DNA from: an uncultured Treponema sp.
GTDB lineage: Bacteria > Spirochaetota > Spirochaetia > Treponematales > Treponemataceae
Length of the DNA: 64,000 nucleotides
NCBI GenBank assembly: GCA_910584475.1
Contig: CAJUBD010000013.1
Span: 1 to 64,000, forward strand
Reading direction: 5' to 3'
The notes under the pieces are model-generated. The model had not been told where the DNA came from. It ran no database searches and worked only from the letters and a program-made list of their open reading frames with translations. This document shows positions 41,919-50,196 of the stretch, piece by piece. Both the position numbers and the translations under genes were made by a program. Position 1 is the stretch's first letter; each line of letters opens with the position of its first letter.

Positions 41919-43226
41919 TTAATTTTCCTCGCCGCGCCGAACGCAATCGGAGCGACTTTTTCCAATTATCAAACTAACGTTGCATCCGCCAAAGCCAAAC
42001 GAATTTGACATGCAAACATCTATCGGTTTCGAGAATTTTGTTTCGCGTCCAACCAAATTTATTCGCGGAAGATTTTCATCGCGCTCGCCGTCAAAAACAT
42101 GAAGCGGCAATTTTATTTCTTCAAGATTTTTTTCGCGATTGTTTTTGATTGCCAAAAAACACGCCGCTAATTCTATTGCGCTTGACGCGCCGAGCACGTG
42201 CCCCGTAATAGGCTTCGTGGAACTTGCGAAAATTTTCTTTTGCGAATTCTCATTGCAATTTATTTCACAAATCGATTCGCCAAAACATTGCGACACCGCA
42301 AGCGATTCCATCGCGTCATTCAATTTTGTTCCAGTGCCGTGCAAGTTGATGTAATCAATGTCATTACAACCAAGCGAAGCGTCTTCAAGCGCGGCACTCA
42401 TCGCACAAAGCGCGCCGCTTCCGTCTGCCAAAGGCGATGTCATGTGATGCGCGTCGCAACTTTCGCCCACGCCCAAAAGTTCAATGCAATTCTCACAATT
42501 TTCATCGTAGTTGTCCGAAGAATTTTGCACAACGCAAAATTCTTTCGCCAATACAAAAAACGCCGCCCCTTCGCCCAAAGTTATCCCCGCGCGATTTTTG
42601 CTGAACGGATTTGTCTTTTCCTGCGAAATCGATTCAAGCGAATTGAATCCGAGCAAAGCCGTGTCCGAAGCGACATCCGCGCCTCCGACAATAGCCGCGT
42701 CTACAATTCCCGCGCGAATCAATTCCGTGCCCTTTGCGATCGCGCTCGCACTGGAAGAACACGCCGTCGCAAAAACAAATGCAGGTCCATGCAAACCGAA
42801 TTTTTCTTTTGCGAACGTGGCGGGATAATCCGCGCTTTGCATTTCCAAAGAATAGTTTTCAGGAAATTTTTTCGTGGCGAAAAATTCGCGATGCCCCGCC
42901 AAAGAAAATTCCGTGCCATTGTCGCATGAGCCGACGCAGACGGCAATTCGAGACGCTCCGTATTTTTCTTTCGCTCGTTCAACGAAAGGGGCGATTTGCC
43001 TCAACGCCAAATCTTCTATTTGAATGATTCGCATATCATATTTTGCGTTCGTCGGAGAAAGTCGCTCGCCGTCAATTCTTCCAGCGAAAAAAGTTTCGCC
43101 CGAAAAAGTTTTCACTTTTACCAAACCTGAATTGTCGCCGTCAACAAGCGCATTCCAAAAAGCTTGCGTGTCGCAGCCAGCAGCCGTAGCGATTCCAGGA
43201 TTAGACAAATACAATTTTTGTTTCAC
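41919..43226 (-). CDS. Beta-ketoacyl-ACP synthase, ApeO-like
   Basis: 435 residues from GTG 43226, chosen because AAGGG stands 7 bases upstream; an in-frame TTG at 43262 is the alternative. The triad is Cys in FATACSSSASAIAKG, His in NLHGTGTKLND, His in TKPITGHVLGASS. First gene of the leftward ketosynthase-dehydratase-reductase-ketosynthase operon. The acyl carrier proteins, ligase, acyltransferase and export genes of complete aryl-polyene clusters are not next to it, since ctpA diverges from here. Confidence 0.87.
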   Translation of the reverse strand: MKQKLYLSNPGIATAAGCDTQAFWNALVDGDNSGLVKVKTFSGETFFAGRIDGERLSPTNAKYDMRIIQIEDLALRQIAPFVERAKEKYGASRIAVCVGSCDNGTEFSLAGHREFFATKKFPENYSLEMQSADYPATFAKEKFGLHGPAFVFATACSSSASAIAKGTELIRAGIVDAAIVGGADVASDTALLGFNSLESISQEKTNPFSKNRAGITLGEGAAFFVLAKEFCVVQNSSDNYDENCENCIELLGVGESCDAHHMTSPLADGSGALCAMSAALEDASLGCNDIDYINLHGTGTKLNDAMESLAVSQCFGESICEINCNENSQKKIFASSTKPITGHVLGASSAIELAACFLAIKNNREKNLEEIKLPLHVFDGERDENLPRINLVGRETKFSKPIDVCMSNSFGFGGCNVSLIIGKSRSDCVRRGEEN

Positions 43227-43395
43227 GAAAAACCCTTTTTTGATGCAATGAAAAAATTTCAACTTTTTTCATTGTCGAAAACGCGATTTTGCGGCGAAGC
43301 GAAAAATCACCATCAATTTTAACATTTTATCAAATTATAATCGTAATTCAAATATTAGTCTAGTAGCACTTCACCATGTAAAATCAAATCTCAAC

Positions 43396-43424
43396 TTGAA
43401 TTCTTATTATATTTATGTTAAAAT
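43396..43424 (+). promoter_or_regulatory. Promoter of ctpA, near-leaderless
   Basis: TTGAAT (43396-43401), 17-base spacer, TAAAAT (43419-43424) with the extended TG one base before it. The ATG at 43433 is 9 bases past the -10 and has no Shine-Dalgarno. Confidence 0.55.
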
Positions 43425-43432
43425 ATTTCGTT

Positions 43433-44944
43433 ATGGAAAATCATTCTACAAAATTTTTCAAGGCGGCGGCGTTTGCGCTTTGTTTTTTCGTTTCGGGATT
43501 TTTTGTTTCAAAATGTTTCGCGCAATCTTCGCAGTCAGATTCGCGTTCCAAGCAAGAGGTTTCAGGCGAATACATCCGCACTTTCGCGCAGATTTTTTAC
43601 ACTCTCCAAAATCGCTATGTCGATGAAGTTGATCCGGAAGTTTTGTACAAAGGCGCGCTCAAAGGAATGATGGATTCGCTCGGCGATCCTTATACTGTTT
43701 ACCTTGACGTGCAAGATATGCGCTCTCTCAACGACACCACCGAAGGCGCGTTTTATGGAGTGGGGCTTTCCATTTCCAAGCGCAACAATTCCACGCCGGA
43801 GAATCCGGCTTATGTGGACGTGGTTTCACCGATTCAGGGAACGCCGGGATTTAAAGCCGGAATTCAGGCGGGAGACAAATTGATTGAAATCAACGGAGAG
43901 CCGACTCCCGAAATGTCAATGGAAACTGTTCTTTCTAAATTGCGCGGGCCGAAAGGCGAAGGCGTGGAAGTGACGGTTTTGCGCGGAAAAAGCGTTACGT
44001 TCAAAAGAACTTTGATTCGCGATTTAATTGAAGTGCCCACCGTTGAATACGGAATGATTGGCGACTACGGCTATATGAAGTTGATTCAGTTCACGCCTGA
44101 AACTGTTTTGCGCGTTCAGGATGCGATTGATTTTTTTGACGAAAAAAATTACAAAGGTCTTGTAATCGACTTGCGAAACAATCCGGGCGGACTTTTGGAC
44201 AGCGCGGCGAAAATCGCGGACAAGTTCATCGACTCAGGTCCGATTGTCAGCACGAAAAGTCGCCTTCCCTATGAATCGCGCTCAATCAATGCTAGCGAAA
44301 ATAATACGGCAGTGAAAGACATTCCGATTGTGGTTTTAATAAACCGTGGAAGCGCGAGCGCATCGGAAATTTTGAGCGGCGCATTAAAAGACAATCATTT
44401 GGCGTATCTCGTGGGCGAGCGCACTTACGGAAAAGGAAGCGTCCAGCAGGTGATGCCTCTAAATCATGGCGACGGCGTTAAAATTACGATGGCGCGCTAT
44501 TACACTCCCAGCGACACGAACATCGACAAAATCGGAATTCCGCCGGACAAGGAAGTCGCGCTCAGTCCGCAATACACCGACGATCAGACAAAGGCTTTGA
44601 TAAAATTGTCCGAGGAAGAAACAATTCGAAAATATGTGGAATCGCATCCGAATATGGACGAAAAGGAAATTGCCGCTTACGCTTCGGTTTTGCAAAAAGA
44701 ATGCGACTTGGATTTGCGCCTTCTGCGCCGACTTATTAGAATTGAAGTGGGGCGCACGAAAGAGCCGCAACTTTACGATTTGGATTTTGACGTGCAGTTG
44801 AACGCGGCATTGGAAATTCTGCGCGAAGGGAATTTCAAAAATCTCGTGAAGAACACGAAAACGCTAAAGGAATTGCAGGAAGAGGCAGAAGCCGCTGACG
44901 CGCTTTCAGAAAAAAACATTTCAAAAGCGCAAGTTGAAAATTGA
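43433..44944 (+). CDS. ctpA: C-terminal processing peptidase (S41)
   Basis: 503 residues from ATG 43433; the in-frame ATG at 43415 precedes the predicted -10 and would not be transcribed. A signal peptide ends near SKCFAQS. A PDZ domain (about 95-180, PIQGTPGFKAGIQAGDKLIEINGE) precedes the S41 core with catalytic Ser in RGSASASEI and Lys in YGKGSVQQ. Periplasmic protease that trims or degrades proteins from their C-termini. The C-terminal about 110 residues are helical. Six bases separate it from rsmE. Confidence 0.93.
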   Translation: MENHSTKFFKAAAFALCFFVSGFFVSKCFAQSSQSDSRSKQEVSGEYIRTFAQIFYTLQNRYVDEVDPEVLYKGALKGMMDSLGDPYTVYLDVQDMRSLNDTTEGAFYGVGLSISKRNNSTPENPAYVDVVSPIQGTPGFKAGIQAGDKLIEINGEPTPEMSMETVLSKLRGPKGEGVEVTVLRGKSVTFKRTLIRDLIEVPTVEYGMIGDYGYMKLIQFTPETVLRVQDAIDFFDEKNYKGLVIDLRNNPGGLLDSAAKIADKFIDSGPIVSTKSRLPYESRSINASENNTAVKDIPIVVLINRGSASASEILSGALKDNHLAYLVGERTYGKGSVQQVMPLNHGDGVKITMARYYTPSDTNIDKIGIPPDKEVALSPQYTDDQTKALIKLSEEETIRKYVESHPNMDEKEIAAYASVLQKECDLDLRLLRRLIRIEVGRTKEPQLYDLDFDVQLNAALEILREGNFKNLVKNTKTLKELQEEAEAADALSEKNISKAQVEN

Positions 44945-44950
44945 GTTGCG

Positions 44951-45778
44951 ATGCGACAATTTGTTTGCGAAACGCCGCTTGACAAAAACGGCATTTTGAC
45001 TTTGGAAAAAAAAGATTTTCATTATTTGCGAAACGTCTTGCGTTTGAATGTCGGCGACATGATAAATGTTCGAATCGAAAATCCGGCGGAAAAAAATTCT
45101 GGCGTGAATATGACGATTTGCAAAATTGACGACGCGCGAAAAAAAATTGTTTTGCAAAAATGTGCTGAAAATTCGTCCGAGAATTTCGGCGGGAATTTCA
45201 GTGAATCGTGCACTTTTAACGCAAAATATTTTCTGCTGCAATTTTTGCCCAAGCCGCAGAAATTGGAACTGATTGTGCGCCAGGCGACAGAATGCGGCGC
45301 GAGTTTTGTCTTGCCGATTGTGGGCGAATACACGCAAGGCGGCTGCGAAAGAACTTTGCAAAATATCGCCCGTTATGAGCGAATCATTCGCGAGGCGCGG
45401 CAGCAAAGCGGCTCGGCGGTGGAAACGAAAATTTTGCCGGCGCAAAGTTTGGATGACGCGTTGGAATTTTGGCGGCGCGAGACTTGTGGTTTTTCGGAAG
45501 CGGAAAAACGTGCGCTTGTTTTGTACGAGCGTTGCGAAAATACGGTTTCGTTTGGAAACGCGATTTTTGCTAATGAAAGAAATTTGGAACGCTCCGATTT
45601 GAAAGAAATAAAATCGTGCGCGCTCGCGGTCGGCAGCGAAGGCGGAATTTCTCCCGTCGAATTCGCGCGGCTTTTGGATGCAGGGTTTTGCGGCGTGCAT
45701 TTTAACACGAATATTTTGCGTTGCGAAACCGCCGCGCTTTACGGAATGGCGGCCGTTCAAAGTTTGCTTGAAAATTAA
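44951..45778 (+). CDS. rsmE: 16S rRNA m3U1498 methyltransferase
   Basis: 275 residues, the family's usual length plus a short insertion. N-terminal PUA-like domain, then a SPOUT domain with the knot motif AVGSEGGISPVEF and the closing NILRCETAALYGMAAVQ, which are diagnostic for RsmE. Methylates U1498 in the 30S subunit. Co-transcribed with ctpA, as judged by the 6-base gap. Confidence 0.94.
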   Translation: MRQFVCETPLDKNGILTLEKKDFHYLRNVLRLNVGDMINVRIENPAEKNSGVNMTICKIDDARKKIVLQKCAENSSENFGGNFSESCTFNAKYFLLQFLPKPQKLELIVRQATECGASFVLPIVGEYTQGGCERTLQNIARYERIIREARQQSGSAVETKILPAQSLDDALEFWRRETCGFSEAEKRALVLYERCENTVSFGNAIFANERNLERSDLKEIKSCALAVGSEGGISPVEFARLLDAGFCGVHFNTNILRCETAALYGMAAVQSLLEN

Positions 45779-45787
45779 GGGGAAAGA

Positions 45788-46525
45788 ATGAGCATAGAAA
45801 GAATTGAAATTTTAGGCGTGCCTGTAGACATTTGCCCGGAGGAATTTCTCGAAACGGAAATTTTGGAACTTTTGATAAAGCCCGGCACAAAGCAAATTGT
45901 TTTTCTTTCGGTGTGGGGACTTTTAAAGGCGAGAAGAAAAAATGATTTTGCCGAATGCGTGAAAAGGGCGGACCTTGTAATTCCGATTTCAAAGAGCATT
46001 TTAAAAGCCGCCTCATTTTTAAAGATGAATGTTCCCGTGCGTTACAATCCGTTTACCGCGCTCATAAATATTCTTACGGTCTTGGATTCACATCGCAAGA
46101 CGTTTTATATTTTGGGCGGCAAAAAAAAATCGTTGCAAAAAACTTACGGAAATGTCAGAAAGACTTTTCCGGATTTGCAAATCGTCGGACGATATGTCGG
46201 CTATTATCCGAAAAATCAAGAAGACAATATTGTCCAGGCGATATACAAGGCGTCTCCTTCTCTCGTGCTTTTGAGCGAAGGCATAAAGGAAAAAGATTGC
46301 TGGGCCTTTAACAGGTACAACAGGTTTTCGTCGAGCATATTCATTTATTATCGCGACGCAATCGGAATTTTTTCCGATCAAGTCAGGCGCGTAAAAGAAT
46401 CTACGTTCAATGCGGGACGAGAAATTTGGAATGAAATTCTAAAGAATCCTCTGAAAATTTTCTTGATTTTTCCATATTTATACTTTAAAATATTACTTGT
46501 CTGGCATAGAATATTGAAAAAATAG
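45788..46525 (+). CDS. WecG/TagA/CpsF-family glycosyltransferase
   Basis: 245 residues. Features of the family: GVPVDI start, KQIVFLSVWGLLKARR, DLVIPISKSILKAA (substrate strand), FYILGGKKKSLQKT (nucleotide-sugar motif with two Gly) and LVLLSEGIKEKDCW. Unlike the canonical enzyme it ends in a hydrophobic, basic tail (IFLIFPYLYFKILLVWHRILKK) for membrane contact. It transfers a sugar, often N-acetylmannosamine-type, to a lipid carrier; the acceptor here is unknown. RBS AAGGGGAAAG. Confidence 0.88.
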   Translation: MSIERIEILGVPVDICPEEFLETEILELLIKPGTKQIVFLSVWGLLKARRKNDFAECVKRADLVIPISKSILKAASFLKMNVPVRYNPFTALINILTVLDSHRKTFYILGGKKKSLQKTYGNVRKTFPDLQIVGRYVGYYPKNQEDNIVQAIYKASPSLVLLSEGIKEKDCWAFNRYNRFSSSIFIYYRDAIGIFSDQVRRVKESTFNAGREIWNEILKNPLKIFLIFPYLYFKILLVWHRILKK

Positions 46526-46535
46526 CAGTTAAAAA

Positions 46536-47696
46536 ATGTTCCGAAAATTAAGTGCTGACTCAGTTGCGGTCGTCGCGGAAGATGGAGATGTTCTTGTTTT
46601 TTGCGAATTGGTCCTTGCAGAAAATTTTAATGTGGAATTATTTTTGTCTTCCGAATTCAATTCTTTTTTAACGAAACTCAAAGCATTCAATTATATTTTT
46701 ATCGATATGCTGAGCGTGCTGCGAATGAAGCGAAATGGAATTTGGGATTCCTTTTTTCAAGGATTGCAAGGCAGGATTTTTATTTTGACCACGCAAAACG
46801 ATGTCTATGATTTTCACGCTGAATCTGCGAATCGCGTTGACACTTTGCCTTATCCTTTTACGGACAAAACCGTTTACTTGACTTTGAACAAGAAAAAATT
46901 GCGGGAAAGGAATTTAGTTTTGGATTCAAAAAATGTTTTTTCCCATCCTCCTGAATTTCGACGGCTTGTCGGCAATTCTAAAAAAGCAATCGAGATAAAG
47001 CAAAAAATTCTTTTGGTGTCGGATATAGACGTGCCGCTGATTTTTTTGGGCGAAAGCGGAACAGGGAAAACTGTGACGGCGCAAATCGTGCACAAGATTT
47101 CGCGGCGCAGAGACAAGCCTTTTGTCGTCGCAAATATGGGCAATGGAAACAAAGAGTTGCTGGAAAGCGTTTTGTTCGGAACTGTGCGCGGCGCGTTCAC
47201 TGACGCTAAGTCGCGCGAAGGACTTTTTAGGATTGCGGATGGCGGAACGCTTTTTATGGACGAAATCGCAAATCTTCCGTTGGACGCTCAGGCAAAGCTT
47301 TTGCGCGTAATTGAAACCGGAATTTTTCGTCCGCTTGGTTCTGACGAGGAAGTTCGCACAGACGTGCGTTTGATTTTCGCGACAAATGCGAACTTGAAAC
47401 AAATGGTAAGGCAAGGCGCTTTTCGTGAAGATTTGTTTTGGCGAATATTCGGTTTTCCAATAGAAGTGCCGCCGCTCCGAGAACGGGCGGAAGACATTCC
47501 GGATTTGACGAAAAGCATTTTGAACGAAATTAAAATTGCCTTGAATACTGATTTTAAGATTACAAATGCCGCGTTAAAAAAATTGTGTTCAGGCGAGTGG
47601 CCCGGAAATTTTCGGCAATTCAAAACTTGTCTTATGCAGGCGGGAATTCTTTCGCGCCACACTGGAATCATTGACCACGACTCGATTATTTTTTAG
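46536..47696 (+). CDS. AAA+ sigma-54-type activator lacking a C-terminal HTH
   Basis: 386 residues. N-terminal about 130 residues are an uncharacterised regulatory domain. The AAA+ core (about 145-370) has Walker A GESGTGKT, the loop RGAFTDA (GAFTGA in most activators, Gly to Asp here), Walker B GGTLFMDEI and the arginine-finger region RTDVRLIFATNA. The protein stops at the end of the core with no Fis-type helix-turn-helix, so it may act without direct enhancer binding. Its 3' end overlaps trmJ by 11 bases, tail to tail. Confidence 0.88.
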   Translation: MFRKLSADSVAVVAEDGDVLVFCELVLAENFNVELFLSSEFNSFLTKLKAFNYIFIDMLSVLRMKRNGIWDSFFQGLQGRIFILTTQNDVYDFHAESANRVDTLPYPFTDKTVYLTLNKKKLRERNLVLDSKNVFSHPPEFRRLVGNSKKAIEIKQKILLVSDIDVPLIFLGESGTGKTVTAQIVHKISRRRDKPFVVANMGNGNKELLESVLFGTVRGAFTDAKSREGLFRIADGGTLFMDEIANLPLDAQAKLLRVIETGIFRPLGSDEEVRTDVRLIFATNANLKQMVRQGAFREDLFWRIFGFPIEVPPLRERAEDIPDLTKSILNEIKIALNTDFKITNAALKKLCSGEWPGNFRQFKTCLMQAGILSRHTGIIDHDSIIF

Positions 47697-48453
47697 TTGT
47701 CAAACAGGGCTGCAATTTTTGCGACGGATTTTCGCTTTGTAAATTTTTCGAAGCAAGTCCTGCGGCTTTTGTAAAAATTTTTTCAATATATTTCGCTTCG
47801 CTTTCCGACAAAATTGCCCGTGACAAAATTCCGCGCCAAAAATTTTCCATGTCGCTTTTTCCGGCGAGTTTGAAAAATCCTATTTTCTCCAAACTTTGGC
47901 TGATTTTAAAAACCGTTTTTTCAAGGCGATTTAAGTCAATTGGCGTAAAACCTTTTTCGCAAGGATTTTGCGCGCGGAACATTTCGTAGCAAATTATTTG
48001 CACCGCGTGCGACAAATTCAGCGAAGGAAAATTTTCGCTCGAAGGAATCGTAACGCCTACCGTGCACGACGCGACTTCCTCGTCGGAAAGCCCTGCGCGC
48101 TCGTTTCCAAAGACTATCGCGATTTTCCCATCGGAAGAATTTTTCGCGAACTCGCAAAATTCTTCAGGAAGAAAAAGTTTTCCTTTGCGCTTTTTTCCGC
48201 GCCTGCGCGTGGTGGCCGCGCTCAAAACGCAGTCGGCGGTAGCGGATTTTATATCGGAAAAAAATTCGGCGTGTTCCCAAATTTCCGCCGCGTGAATCGC
48301 AAGAATTTTCACGCGTTCGTCATCATAGTCGGAACGGCTGCCCACAATCCGCAAACGCTCGATTCCGCAATTCGCCATCGCGCGACACGCCGAGCCAATG
48401 TTGCGGCTTTCTTCCGGCCGCGCAAGAATTATGCAAACATTTTTCAAATCCAT
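47686..48453 (-). CDS. trmJ: TrmJ-like tRNA 2'-O-methyltransferase
   Basis: 255 residues from ATG 48453; a longer frame to 48702 would overlap the divergent SDR gene. SPOUT fold with IILARPEESRNIGSACRAMANCG (motif 1), FGNERAGLSDEEVASC (motif 2) and IPSSENFPSLNLSHAVQIICYE (motif 3), which is the TrmJ/SpoU signature. Likely methylates the wobble-flanking position 32 of tRNAs. The gap to the divergent SDR start is only 45 bases. Confidence 0.9.
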   Translation of the reverse strand: MDLKNVCIILARPEESRNIGSACRAMANCGIERLRIVGSRSDYDDERVKILAIHAAEIWEHAEFFSDIKSATADCVLSAATTRRRGKKRKGKLFLPEEFCEFAKNSSDGKIAIVFGNERAGLSDEEVASCTVGVTIPSSENFPSLNLSHAVQIICYEMFRAQNPCEKGFTPIDLNRLEKTVFKISQSLEKIGFFKLAGKSDMENFWRGILSRAILSESEAKYIEKIFTKAAGLASKNLQSENPSQKLQPCLTTKK

Positions 48454-48486
48454 TTTTTTACTATATCCATTTTTTCTTTTTTGTGC

Positions 48487-48492
48487 TAGGAT
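48487..48492 (+). promoter_or_regulatory. Extended -10 of the SDR gene, leaderless start
   Basis: TG-C-TAGGAT fits an extended -10; six T residues separate it from the ATG at 48499, which is at the expected transcription start. No clear -35 is seen. Confidence 0.4.
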
Positions 48493-48498
48493 TTTTTT

Positions 48499-49581
48499 AT
48501 GAATTCTTTTGACAATTCTTTTTGCGAAAAAAACGCGCTCGTCGTCGGAGGCTCGGGCGGCATCGGAAAATCCATCTCGCTCGCGCTCGCAAAATCCGGC
48601 GCAAGTGTTACTGTGCACGGCGGTCACGCATCCGAAAAATTTGATTCGCTTTTGCGCGAAATGCGTTCGTTTTCCGAATCTGAATTTCATTCGCGAAAAC
48701 ACAGGCAGATAATTTTGGATTTTGAGAAAATCAATTTGGAAGAATTCGACAAAAAAAATCTCGCGCAGTTTTCCAATGAAGATTTTTCAGAAAAAATTCA
48801 TGACGAAAATTCTCCGAAAAATTCTGGTGAAAATTTTTCGGAGAAAAATCTCGCCTCGTGTCATTGTCGGGTGCGACCCGACAATCTAGATTTGAAAACA
48901 GATCTTCGGGTCAAGCCCGAAGATGACAAAAGAGATGCTGAGGATGACAAGAAAAATTGCGAAGAAAATTTTTCAGAAGAAATTCTTGCAGAAAAAATCA
49001 ACGGAAAATTTTTCGAAAAGAATTGCGGAAATTTTGCCACGAAAAACTCGGATGAATTTTCTTCGCTTGAAAATTTAAAGTCCGCGCTGCGAGAATCCGA
49101 AATTCTTTGCGTCTGTTACGGTCCTTTTTTGCAAAAAAAAATCTCGGAAACTTCCGCATGCGAATGGATTTGGACGACGAGACTCAACCTTGCGTTGCCG
49201 GGAATTTTGGCGGGCTACGCGGCGCGCTTTATGGAAAAACGCGGTTTCGGGCGAATTTTGTTTTTCGGAGGAACGCGCACAAATCAAATCAACGGCTTTA
49301 AAACAAACGCGGCTTACGCCGCCGCAAAAACTGGAATCGCAAGTTTGACGAAATCGTTCGCGCTGGAATTCGGCGAGCATGGAATTTACACGGCGGCGAT
49401 TTTTCCTGGCTTCGTCAAAACCGAATACATCTCGGCGAAAAAGCGCGCGGAATACGAAAAAATTTTGGGCGGAAAAAAAATGATTTGTGCGGACGAAGTT
49501 GCACGCGCCGCGCTTTTTTTGCTTTCTGATCCAAACTTGAACGGAACGTTATTGGAAATGAATGGAGGCTGGCGACCTTGA
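48499..49581 (+). CDS. Short-chain dehydrogenase with large internal insertion
   Basis: 360 residues against about 250 for the family. The Rossmann motif VVGGSGGIGKSISLALA (16-32) and the C-terminal half (catalytic YAAAKTGIASLTKSFALEFG, then PGFVKTEY and a C-terminal NGGWRP) are intact and FabG-like. Between them about 110 residues (residues about 75-190) are low-complexity Asn/Phe/Ser/Glu/Lys and include a palindromic repeat read in frame. The insertion falls in a surface loop between nucleotide-binding strands, so activity may persist. Substrate unknown. Confidence 0.82.
   Translation: MNSFDNSFCEKNALVVGGSGGIGKSISLALAKSGASVTVHGGHASEKFDSLLREMRSFSESEFHSRKHRQIILDFEKINLEEFDKKNLAQFSNEDFSEKIHDENSPKNSGENFSEKNLASCHCRVRPDNLDLKTDLRVKPEDDKRDAEDDKKNCEENFSEEILAEKINGKFFEKNCGNFATKNSDEFSSLENLKSALRESEILCVCYGPFLQKKISETSACEWIWTTRLNLALPGILAGYAARFMEKRGFGRILFFGGTRTNQINGFKTNAAYAAAKTGIASLTKSFALEFGEHGIYTAAIFPGFVKTEYISAKKRAEYEKILGGKKMICADEVARAALFLLSDPNLNGTLLEMNGGWRP
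48859..48928. repeat. Palindromic element inserted in frame in the SDR gene
   Basis: 70 bases with terminal TGTCAT and ATGACA. The first hairpin is ATTGTCGGGT, GCG, ACCCGACAAT (48863-48885), the second ATCTTCGGG, TCAAG, CCCGAAGAT (48902-48924). The translation CHCRVRPDN...LRVKPEDDK resembles the R-V-K-P-E-D-D peptides encoded by widespread interspersed palindromic repeats of other bacteria. The reading frame continues through it. Confidence 0.7.
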
Positions 49582-49606
49582 CATTTCATAGGACTTGTGG
49601 TAGAAT
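49578..49606 (+). promoter_or_regulatory. Promoter of the STAS-cyclase operon
   Basis: TTGACA (49578-49583), 17-base spacer, TAGAAT (49601-49606). The -35 overlaps the stop codon of the SDR gene. Confidence 0.65.
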
Positions 49607-49638
49607 CATTCATTATGGAATAAATTTGTGAGGGTGTC

Positions 49639-50190
49639 ATGGTTAGCAACAATGCCATTGTTCCGGGATTCGATGATGAGCGTGATGACAGTTTGAAATT
49701 TACTCTTTTTAAAATTGACAATGTGTCGAATTGCATTATGGTCGTTTTGAATGGATATGTGGACACTTATAATTCAAATTATTTTCAAAAGTCTATCTCT
49801 AAAATTATCGACGCCGGTTTTACAAGATTGATTTTCAATTGTACCTCTCTCAATTATGTTTCGTCAACGGGAATCGGCTCTTTGACCAATTTGTTGAAAA
49901 CTGTGAAGGCGAAAAGCGGTGACATCGTATTGTTCGGAGTTCAGCAAAAAGTTTTAGACGTTTTCCAGCTTTTGGGATTTTCGCAATTTTTCAATATCAA
50001 AAATACGAACAATGAGGCGGTCGCTTATTTCAAATCGGCTTCGATGCTGCCTGTTCCTGTCTTTCCAATCGTGTTTCCATGTCCTGTGTGCAGAAAAAAT
50101 TTAAAGGCGCTTCGATCCGGAAGATTCCGTTGCTCGGAATGCAAGGCAGTTTTGGCAGTGGATGACCACGGCAAAGCGTTTTTGGGATGA
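49639..50190 (+). CDS. STAS-domain protein with C-terminal zinc ribbon
   Basis: 183 residues. STAS fold (about 25-125): VVLNGYVDTYNSNYF, LIFNCTSLNYVSSTGIGSL (the phosphorylatable Ser of anti-anti-sigma proteins is at STGIG) and IVLFGVQQKVLDVF. The last 45 residues carry a zinc ribbon CPVCRKNLKALRSGRFRCSEC. Probably an anti-sigma-factor antagonist or cyclase partner, being six bases from the cyclase gene. RBS GAGGG. Confidence 0.88.
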   Translation: MVSNNAIVPGFDDERDDSLKFTLFKIDNVSNCIMVVLNGYVDTYNSNYFQKSISKIIDAGFTRLIFNCTSLNYVSSTGIGSLTNLLKTVKAKSGDIVLFGVQQKVLDVFQLLGFSQFFNIKNTNNEAVAYFKSASMLPVPVFPIVFPCPVCRKNLKALRSGRFRCSECKAVLAVDDHGKAFLG

Positions 50191-50196
50191 GAAAAT

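Noticed and set aside
42198..42929. 243-codon plus-strand frame over the ApeO-like gene
   Set aside because: Antisense to a ketosynthase with a complete catalytic triad.
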